Under the pieces are notes generated by a model. It was given only the letters and a program-made list of their open reading frames with translations, had not been told where the DNA came from and made no database searches. From Lachnospiraceae bacterium UBA3785 (GTDB lineage: Bacteria; Bacillota; Clostridia; Lachnospirales; Lachnospiraceae), in NCBI GenBank assembly GCA_002369495.1, contig DFFD01000176.1, positions 1 through 16,003 on the forward strand: a stretch of DNA of 16,003 nucleotides, given 5' to 3'. A program made the position numbers and the translations under genes. Below are positions 1 to 6,180 of this stretch, in pieces (the first letter of the stretch is position 1; each line of letters starts with the position of its first letter).

Positions 1-3000
1 GTAATCAATGCGGACAGGCGTGCGTTCCCGGGCCGAATCAACCGTAAGGTGAATGCCTGCGCGGTTCTCAACCCGGTAGGGCTCCGCCTTCTCAACATTT
101 CCGTTCGTCAGCATCCGGTAGTACTCAACCCCATTCGGGTTCACGATTGAAATCATCCCGGACGGTGTCACCGTATCGACAACGATATGATTTGAGATAT
201 CCGCCGTCGTCTCGAGCGACCCGCGGGCTGTCTCCGCTTTCGCATCGACCGCTGAAGTGTCTGTTGTTTCCAGGTTGTAGGCTCCTGCCGGAGCGACCAG
301 GGCGTTGCCCGCCTTATCGCTTCCGAAGACCGCGTAACGATAGACGCCGTCTGCCGAGACTCTGTCCGTATAGTTGTAGGTCGCATTTCCGCTGTCTTCC
401 GCCTGCGAATTCATCACGGTAACATTGTAAGTGTTGATCTGCGCTGCTGAGCTGTCATAGGAGCCGCTCGTCACAGACCCGCGCTTCACGGTTATCCGCT
501 TTGCGTCAAAGTTCACTTCGCTCACCTTCACCGTCGCCGTGTAGGCTTTGTTGAAGTAGTATCGGCCGCTCTGCAGGTTTTTATTTGTCGAGTCAGGGCT
601 GCTGACAGAAAGAACGAAGGTCGGTGCGGTCTTATCAAGGATCAGCTCATACTTTGCATTGTACGTCTCTCCGGTCACCGCCTTCTCCGGCACGTCTTCC
701 CTGACGCTGTCTGTCCAGGGTTTCATCTCCGTGACGATGATCGGGTTGCCGGCGCGGTCGGTTCCTGACAGCGTATAGCTGTAGTGTCCCTCTTCCGTGA
801 GAGCGATGTTTGTATTCCCATAGCTTCTGCCTGCATTACCGCGTTCCAGCGGAATCTCGGAAATATTCCGGTACCTTGCCGCACTGCCGTCCGGAGAGAA
901 TGTCTGCTTCACCCCGATCAGCGGTTCGCTGCTGCCGCCTGCCACATAGGGATCCAGCTCAAAATTATCCGCAAATGCAATCTCCGCTGTGATATCCCTG
1001 TTGTAGTAGGCCTCCTCGCCGTACATGTTGGCGAAATCCTCCGAGCGGTAGGCGATCGTCGCGGTCGGGTTCGTCGTATCGACCGTCTTTCCGTGCAGTG
1101 AGACGACCTTGCTGTCTTCTTCGGCAAGATCGTCGCAGCCGTTTTCGTTTCTCGTGTAATCCTCAGCAAGCACCAGCGCGTTTCCGGCGCGGTCGCGGCC
1201 GGTCAGCGAAAGGGGTCCGTAACGGCCTTCGTCCTGCATGTCAAATATGAAAATGAGACCCCCGTCAACCTCCTCGACCTTCGCCGCGAAGACCTCCCCG
1301 GCGTCTCCGCCGGCCGATCGGATGACCCTGCCCGCAAAGTCCGCCGCGGAGGCATACTCGTCCTGCACGGTCACGGCGACCCTGACCGCCCTCTTATAGT
1401 AGACCGCGTTCGCATCCTCATAGAACCTTCCGCCGGCCCGGGCATCCTCGGGTTCTGTCGTGATCGCGGTCACCCTCGGCGCTGTGGTATCCAGAACAAA
1501 GCTTCCGGTAAGCCCTTCTGCAACGCAGCCCGAACTTCTGACAAACTCACCTGCCGTATTTCCGGCCGCATCGACCGCCGTCACCGTGATCGTATGCGCG
1601 CCGTCGCCCGCCATAGCGGTTTCCTCGGCGCTGAAGCGGACCGTATATGTCTCCGCTTCGACGTCACGCGGGCAGTATTTCGTGATTCCGCCCGAAAGAG
1701 TCACCGAAAACTCCGCCGGGCTCCCCTCCGGGCAGCCTGGCGCACGCCCGCTGTCGGAAAATGTCACCGCAAAGCCCCCGTTATCCGCGCGGCAGTAATA
1801 CATCCCGTCCTCCGCCGGAGAGACGCCCGCATCGTCCATCATAATGCTGACGGCCGGCGCTTTCGTATCGATTGAAAAGTCATTCGGAGCGGTTCCTTCC
1901 CAGGTCACCTCGAGTTCATTTCCGGCGAGATCAGAGGCCCCGCCGTCCGTCCTGACGTCCAGCGTGTACTCGCCGTCGCCGCAAAATGCGATCGTCCGCA
2001 CAGAAGCCGCCTCGCCGCCGGACATTTCCTCATTCTCCGCCGTATCGATCCAGCCGCTGTCGTCAATGAGGGCGAGGTCTTCATTTCCGTACCAGTCCTG
2101 CGCGGTGAACTCCGCGATGACGCTCTCCGGACCAGGCTCCCGCTCGCTCAGCGTGATTGACGCGGTGCGGGGTTTGCTGAAATAGTTTCCGCCCTCAGCG
2201 TCATTGTTGTCGAAGCGGACGGCGCATACGGGAGGTGCTGTGTCGATCACGATATAATCCGAGAGAAACGCCGTTTCCCCGTCCGTTTCCGCGCCGAAGA
2301 TGAGCGGATTTCCCGCAAGATCCGTCCCGCTGACCGCGAACGCGTAGATCCCGTCCTCGCCCGGAGCCGCCTCAAAGACCGCCTTCTCCTCATCGAAAAC
2401 CGGTTCGCACTGTTCGGAAAATGCAGACATTTCCTCGAACACAAACTTCTCCCGGTCCGCGGCCGCGTGCTCTTCCGCCCCGGAAACCGCTATTTTTCCC
2501 GCAAGAAATGCCTCCTCAAGATCGTCCCCTGTGAGGACCGCCCGGACACGGCAGCCCGCGTTGAACCAGTAACGGTTTCCGTGCTCCTCGTTCAGCTCCG
2601 GAAAGCGCACGTCCGGGTCCGGCAGGATCTCAAATGAAACCAGCTGCGGGCTCTCCGTATCCCGGATGTATGTGTACCCGCTCAGGTATTCCGCTGCCTC
2701 GACGGGGCTTCCGGCTTCGCCGGAGGGTTCATTTTCCGTGAAAATGTACGTCTTCTCCGCATCTCCCTCCACGAGAAGGCGGTAAGCGCCGTCCTCCGTA
2801 AGCGGTATGGTGAGGCTATAAACGGTGTTTCCGTCCGCATCCAAGCCGCTAATGAGAGGCGAGTCGAGGGCCGCGAGGCTGCCCGCCCCGAACAGTTCTC
2901 TCACGGCGTCCTCCGAGCAGAGGGACACGGAGATGTCACCCAGGTCCTCCCGCTCACACCCGCCGAAGGTCAGCTCCGCCAGGATATCCGCATTGTAATA

Positions 3001-3393
3001 TGCCTTCTTTTCCTCTTCGCAGACAAACTCGGCCGGAAGTATCCCGCGCGTTTCCCCGTCCGCTCTGAAGCAGGTGAGGGTCACGCGGGCCGGCTCGGGT
3101 TCTGGCTCGGGGGTTGGCTCGGGCGTCGGTTCGGGCGTCGGTTCAGATGTCGGCTCGGGATCGGTCCCGGACTCGTCCCCAGGCTCAGTCCCCGACTCGT
3201 CCCCAGGCTCAGTCCCCGACTCGTCTTCCCCCGGCACCGAATTTCCGCTCACGCCCGCCGGGTCAGCCTCCAAAAGCCCGGAAACTGCAGCCCCGCCCGG
3301 CCGCTCCTCAGCTTCCGCCGCGAGCGGGAGGCACGCCAGCACGAGCGCAAGCGCACACAGGATTGACAGGTTGACATAATTCAGTCTTTTCAT
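1..3393 (-). CDS. Secreted multi-Ig-like repeat surface protein, C terminus outside window
   Basis: The frame is open from the ATG at 3393 to base 1, giving 1131 residues with no stop, so the C terminus and any wall anchor are missing. Residues 1-28 are a signal peptide (KR, hydrophobic core LSILCALALVLACLPLA, then AEA). A LVLAC lipobox-like string makes a lipoprotein possible but less likely. Residues 50-101 are a Glu/Pro/Thr/Gly linker built from DESGTEPG and TPEP repeats. From about residue 110 there are eight related modules of 120-150 residues. Each opens with a DTxxP-type motif (about 245, 384, 509, 635, 772, 920, 1073), has a YY or YF strand followed by T-A-x-I/V, and most close with D-x-A-G-N (358, 488, 608, 734, 879, 1027). 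This is the layout of extracellular Ig-like repeat proteins of Clostridia, probably adhesive or structural. The start overlaps the upstream stop in ATGA, and GGGAGGAAG lies just upstream. Ligand unknown. Confidence 0.85.
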   Translation of the reverse strand, partial: MKRLNYVNLSILCALALVLACLPLAAEAEERPGGAAVSGLLEADPAGVSGNSVPGEDESGTEPGDESGTEPGDESGTDPEPTSEPTPEPTPEPTPEPEPEPARVTLTCFRADGETRGILPAEFVCEEEKKAYYNADILAELTFGGCEREDLGDISVSLCSEDAVRELFGAGSLAALDSPLISGLDADGNTVYSLTIPLTEDGAYRLLVEGDAEKTYIFTENEPSGEAGSPVEAAEYLSGYTYIRDTESPQLVSFEILPDPDVRFPELNEEHGNRYWFNAGCRVRAVLTGDDLEEAFLAGKIAVSGAEEHAAADREKFVFEEMSAFSEQCEPVFDEEKAVFEAAPGEDGIYAFAVSGTDLAGNPLIFGAETDGETAFLSDYIVIDTAPPVCAVRFDNNDAEGGNYFSKPRTASITLSEREPGPESVIAEFTAQDWYGNEDLALIDDSGWIDTAENEEMSGGEAASVRTIAFCGDGEYTLDVRTDGGASDLAGNELEVTWEGTAPNDFSIDTKAPAVSIMMDDAGVSPAEDGMYYCRADNGGFAVTFSDSGRAPGCPEGSPAEFSVTLSGGITKYCPRDVEAETYTVRFSAEETAMAGDGAHTITVTAVDAAGNTAGEFVRSSGCVAEGLTGSFVLDTTAPRVTAITTEPEDARAGGRFYEDANAVYYKRAVRVAVTVQDEYASAADFAGRVIRSAGGDAGEVFAAKVEEVDGGLIFIFDMQDEGRYGPLSLTGRDRAGNALVLAEDYTRNENGCDDLAEEDSKVVSLHGKTVDTTNPTATIAYRSEDFANMYGEEAYYNRDITAEIAFADNFELDPYVAGGSSEPLIGVKQTFSPDGSAARYRNISEIPLERGNAGRSYGNTNIALTEEGHYSYTLSGTDRAGNPIIVTEMKPWTDSVREDVPEKAVTGETYNAKYELILDKTAPTFVLSVSSPDSTNKNLQSGRYYFNKAYTATVKVSEVNFDAKRITVKRGSVTSGSYDSSAAQINTYNVTVMNSQAEDSGNATYNYTDRVSADGVYRYAVFGSDKAGNALVAPAGAYNLETTDTSAVDAKAETARGSLETTADISNHIVVDTVTPSGMISIVNPNGVEYYRMLTNGNVEKAEPYRVENRAGIHLTVDSARERTPVRIDY
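3134..3230 (-). repeat. Low-complexity tandem repeats coding the Pro/Glu linker
   Basis: Within the Ig-repeat gene, a 24-base unit (gactcgtccccaggctcagt plus cccc on the + strand) is present twice in perfect form at 3170-3193 and 3194-3217, with a third partial start at 3218. It codes DESGTEPG. Beside it, shorter units coding TPEP repeat (ggctcgggcgtcggt-like). Such repeats change copy number by slippage and set the length of the stalk between the membrane or wall and the first Ig-like module. Confidence 0.8.
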
Positions 3394-3668
3394 TTTTCTT
3401 CCTCCCCGCAGCAATTGTTCTCTCCAGACCCGAGCCGCACCGTCTCCGTGCCTTTAAGGAGCACGGTCTCGACGTCCGTGCCGATGCCCTCATCCGCCTT
3501 AAGCCCTGCCGGCTCCTTCGGTTCCTTCCGAACGCGGCGGCGCGGGCGGCCCCTCATCTCGTCAAGAAGCGCGGGCACGTCCAGAATAAAAATAAGCAGC
3601 ACCGTGACCAGCGCGAGCGCGATGCCCACGGCCAGGCAGATCTCTGCCGCCAGCTGATAGTTCATCAT
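3390..3668 (-). CDS. Small single-pass membrane protein of the kinase operon
   Basis: This 92-residue protein starts at the MMNYQ methionine. A textbook AAGGAGGTG site lies 4-5 bases upstream and overlaps the kinase stop codon, so I prefer this start over an upstream in-frame ATG. Residues 7-29 form one hydrophobic helix. The arginine-rich stretch RGRPRRRVRK (40-49) follows it, so the C-terminal tail should be cytoplasmic. The tail holds a repeated motif, VETVLL (66-71) and TETVRL (74-79), each with Thr followed by a hydrophobic residue at +3, and ends NNCCGEEEK. I do not recognise a named family. Its place between a Ser/Thr kinase and a surface protein suggests a kinase substrate or a scaffold. 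The stop overlaps the next start (ATGA), so the two are probably translationally coupled. Confidence 0.75.
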   Translation of the reverse strand: MMNYQLAAEICLAVGIALALVTVLLIFILDVPALLDEMRGRPRRRVRKEPKEPAGLKADEGIGTDVETVLLKGTETVRLGSGENNCCGEEEK

Positions 3669-3678
3669 CACACCTCCT

Positions 3679-5745
3679 TCAGAGCACGCCGGCATTTTTC
3701 AGCGTGTTTTTGAGCACCCGATAGTTCTGAACAGCCTCCGCGCCGGGAAGCGCCTCCGCCCTGCGCAGGTAAGAAGCCGCGCCTTCCGGGTCCTTTCCTA
3801 TATTATATAAATATGAGGCGAACTCGAGCGGCGGGACCGGATCCTCCGGGTACTCTCTCATCAAAAATGCATACCACTCCCGCACCCTCGCATCATCCCC
3901 CATCTCCCGGTAGACGACCGCCAGCCGCATGCGGTAATTTCTGACCTCCTCGGGGTCCTCCGTCTCCTCGAGCAGCCGCATATAGCAGGCTTCGGACTCC
4001 GCAAGATCCCGGTTCGGGGTGTCGAGGAGTCTCAGGACGGCGAGATTTTCCAGGATCAGCCGCCTTTCATCCTCCGCTTCCCGGGTGTCCGAGGCGGCGG
4101 TTCCGAGGAGGTCTGCATTTTCAAGAAGATCATCGACATCCGCGAGCGCCTTCCCGCAGAGCCTCGCAGCCTCCGCGATCGCGTCCGTCCCGATCTCCTC
4201 AAATCCCGCCGCGCAGGTCCGGTAGACGCTCGCCGCGAGCCGGTAGCCGCTGACCCGCTCCGCGAGGCGGCTGCGCGCGTCGAGATAGTTCTCAAAGGAA
4301 ATGAGACTCTGCGCGACCGCGTGCCAGTCCTCCTCCGTGAGCACATTGTACTGCCCGAGGATCGAGGCGATGTCCCGGTAGTAGGCCGCCGCCGGCATCC
4401 GCGCGGTACTGATCATCGAAAAATACTTCGCCGCCTCCCGATACCCGTCGCCGGGGACCTTCACCCCGTCAAAATACATCCGCGCCACCTTGAACAGCAG
4501 CTCGTCGTCCCGATTGATCCCGCCCACCTCGGCGTCGATGTTCGCGGTGACCCGCATGAGCCCCACCTCGGGCATCCCGGCCGCCGCGCAGTAGTCGAGC
4601 AGCTTCATATAAGCGTCCCGGCTGCCCGGGTCCGCGTCGATGGCGGCCAGAAAAAGATTCACGACCTGCGGATCGTACACGTAGGCCGCCCGCCTCACGT
4701 CGTAGGCGTCATTGGCGGCCGCGTCCGCCGCGGAGATGAGCACCCCGTAATTCTGCCGTTTTTCCCTCTGAAATGCAAAAAATGAAGCCCCCGCCGCCGC
4801 AAATGCAAACACCGTACCCGCCGCGCACACCGCGACAAGCGTAAGCTTCCTCCGCGCGCGCCGCCTCAGGTCCCGCTCGCGCTCCGTCCAGTGCTCGAGC
4901 GCCTTTCCGAGCTCTTCACAGGACTGATAGCGCTCCTCCGGGTCCTCCGCCATGCAGGTCCCAACGATCTCCTCAAGGCCCGGCGCGATCCCGGGCACCA
5001 GGTCAGCAATCTGTTCCGCATCGGCGGGGCTGCCGGGACATTTTCCGGTCAGGAGCGCAAAGACGGTCGCTCCGAGCCCGTAGATGTCGGTCCGCCGGTC
5101 CAGCAAGGCCCCGGGCCGCAGCTGCTCCGGGGCGGCGTAGCCGGGGGTGCAGGCGAGGTCTACATTTTCAAAATGGCCGTCCTCCGTCTCCGCCGCGATC
5201 CCGAAGTCGAAGAGCACCAGGTCCCCGCTGCCTGTCAGCATGATGTTGCCGGGCTTCACATCCCTGAAAATGACCGCGCCTCTCCCCCGCTCAGGCTCAT
5301 GCAGGTAACCGAGGACTCCGCCAAGGAGGCCGGCCCATTTCACGACCCGCTCCTGGGGCTGCGCGCCTTCCCTCTCGAGAAAATGCTGCAGCGTCTCCCC
5401 CTCAACAAAATCCATCACGACCCAAAAGTCCCCGTCCTCACCCTCCGCGATGTCCGTGATGCGCGGAATCCGGGGGTGGTTCAGCTTGGCGAGCATCTCC
5501 CGCTCCACGAGGAGGCTCCGCCGGTGCGCTTCAAACTGCCCCCTGTCCTTATCGGTGATCTGCTTGACCGCGCAGACCCGCCCGACCTTGGTGTCCCGCG
5601 CGCGGTAGATCGTGCTCATGCCGCCGCGGCCGCTTACGCCCAGGATCTCGTATTTTCCGCCGATGACGGTTCCCGGGGCGAGGTCTCCGGAGCGGTCGAT
5701 CATGTCCAACGCGGGGCTGCCGGCGCCGTCTGCTCTCTCACTCAT
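3679..5745 (-). CDS. Membrane Hanks-type Ser/Thr protein kinase with external helical-repeat domain
   Basis: This 688-residue protein transfers phosphate from ATP to Ser/Thr of target proteins. The kinase domain spans about 30-288: glycine loop GRGGMSTIY (39-47), catalytic Lys61 in CAVKQI, alpha-C Glu near 81-83, catalytic loop FRDVKPGN (160-167) with Asp162 and Asn167, DFG (180-182) and AAPE (204-207). The usual His of HRD is Phe. A basic stretch RDLRRRARRK precedes a transmembrane helix at 301-325, so the kinase faces the cytoplasm and residues 330-688 face outside. That outer part is all helical with TPR-like spacing; there are no PASTA repeats, so the signal sensed probably differs from that of PrkC/PknB kinases. 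The start is supported by GGGAGGGAGC before the ATG. It heads a three-gene unit with a small membrane protein (10-base gap) and an Ig-repeat surface protein. Confidence 0.93.
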   Translation of the reverse strand: MSERADGAGSPALDMIDRSGDLAPGTVIGGKYEILGVSGRGGMSTIYRARDTKVGRVCAVKQITDKDRGQFEAHRRSLLVEREMLAKLNHPRIPRITDIAEGEDGDFWVVMDFVEGETLQHFLEREGAQPQERVVKWAGLLGGVLGYLHEPERGRGAVIFRDVKPGNIMLTGSGDLVLFDFGIAAETEDGHFENVDLACTPGYAAPEQLRPGALLDRRTDIYGLGATVFALLTGKCPGSPADAEQIADLVPGIAPGLEEIVGTCMAEDPEERYQSCEELGKALEHWTERERDLRRRARRKLTLVAVCAAGTVFAFAAAGASFFAFQREKRQNYGVLISAADAAANDAYDVRRAAYVYDPQVVNLFLAAIDADPGSRDAYMKLLDYCAAAGMPEVGLMRVTANIDAEVGGINRDDELLFKVARMYFDGVKVPGDGYREAAKYFSMISTARMPAAAYYRDIASILGQYNVLTEEDWHAVAQSLISFENYLDARSRLAERVSGYRLAASVYRTCAAGFEEIGTDAIAEAARLCGKALADVDDLLENADLLGTAASDTREAEDERRLILENLAVLRLLDTPNRDLAESEACYMRLLEETEDPEEVRNYRMRLAVVYREMGDDARVREWYAFLMREYPEDPVPPLEFASYLYNIGKDPEGAASYLRRAEALPGAEAVQNYRVLKNTLKNAGVL

Positions 5746-5851
5746 GCTCCCTCCCGCCTTCTTTCAACATAAATCCACAATAAAAAAACTGCCGGGTTGC
5801 GGCAGTTTTTATCTTCACTATTGTTTTGTTCACAGGTTTCTGTCTTTCCAT
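5738..5851 (-). CDS. Possible 37-codon leader peptide of the kinase operon
   Basis: A short frame begins MERQKPVNKT and ends KEGGREHE. An SD-like GAAGGA sits 6 bases before its ATG. The frame passes through both arms of the terminator hairpin at 5784-5810, and its stop lies 8 bases inside the kinase gene, in a different frame. A ribosome translating it would cover the hairpin and then arrive at the kinase start. The sequence has no recognisable family, so its role, if any, is probably regulatory. An upstream extension of the same frame to 6043 lacks a ribosome binding site and I do not support it. Confidence 0.35.
   Translation of the reverse strand: MERQKPVNKTIVKIKTAATRQFFYCGFMLKEGGREHE
5784..5810 (-). 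terminator. Intrinsic terminator / attenuator hairpin in the kinase leader
   Basis: AAAAACTGCCG and CGGCAGTTTTT form a perfect 11-bp stem around a 5-base loop. On the minus strand it is followed by a run of seven T, and the + strand also ends in five T, so it could work in both directions. It lies only about 40 bases before the kinase ATG and downstream of the predicted promoter. It would therefore stop transcripts before the gene unless relieved, which is the layout of an attenuator. Confidence 0.75.
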
Positions 5852-5898
5852 AGTTTTTCCTTCGGGCGCCTCGCCGGGTGCGGGCGGCTCTTCGGATG

Positions 5899-5927
5899 AT
5901 TGTAACAGAACCCGGGCGGGTTGTCCA
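5899..5927 (-). promoter_or_regulatory. Predicted sigma-A promoter of the kinase operon with a palindrome in the spacer
   Basis: Read on the minus strand: TGGACA (5/6 to consensus), a 17-base spacer, TACAAT (5/6), with TGT before the -10 hexamer as an extended -10. Transcription would start near 5892, giving a leader of about 146 bases. The spacer is dominated by an inverted repeat, AACCCGCCCGGGTT, in the position of a repressor operator. A second copy of CCGGGCGG (+ strand) lies 20 bases upstream of the first. Confidence 0.55.
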
Positions 5928-6139
5928 TAGTCCGGGCGGAAGAGGATAATGGAGTGATAGAAATGGGGGGAATTGGCTAAGATTGTGTTATTTTGCTGGG
6001 GACGGGGTGAGTTATCATTTGAAGTGCAACACTTAATACTCATATGTACACTTTTTGCCCAGGTTGCATATTTTCAAATACATTTCAGCGCCACCCCTAA
6101 CCCGTAAAAATCCTACCTTGCTTCAAAGGCGTTTCTCAC
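5928..6139. other. Intergenic stretch without a supported gene
   Basis: Between the kinase promoter and the terminator of the large surface-protein gene, I see no frame with a ribosome binding site and no convincing RNA structure. A small inverted repeat, AAGTG-CAA-CACTT, lies near 6018-6032. G+C content drops here relative to the kinase operon. Confidence 0.5.
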
Positions 6140-6167
6140 AAAACGGGAGGGGCTCACGCCCCTCCCG
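6140..6167 (-). terminator. Intrinsic terminator of the large surface-protein gene
   Basis: CGGGAGGGGC and GCCCCTCCCG form a perfect 10-bp G+C stem with a GTGA loop, followed on the minus strand by TTTTG. It begins 13 bases after the TAA stop of the 2171-codon gene. It should separate that gene from the kinase operon. Confidence 0.9.
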
Positions 6168-6180
6168 CTCCTTATTACTC

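Noticed and set aside
1..90. Possible lipoprotein or wall-anchor signal for the Ig-repeat protein
   Set aside because: The LVLAC string is a poor lipobox and a standard cleavage site (AEA) follows; the C terminus that would show an anchor lies outside the window, so no anchoring claim is made.
3134..3230. Regular short repeats that might suggest a CRISPR-like array
   Set aside because: The units are adjacent, have no spacers and code a Glu/Pro linker in frame. They are protein-coding minisatellites.
4891..5772. 293-codon open frame on the + strand
   Set aside because: Antisense to the kinase domain, with no ribosome binding site or family motif. The kinase on the other strand is certain.
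5738..6043. Full 101-codon version of the frame upstream of the kinase
   Set aside because: The first ATG has no ribosome binding site and lies upstream of the predicted promoter. Only the last 37 codons have an SD-like site, so I kept just that part as a possible leader.
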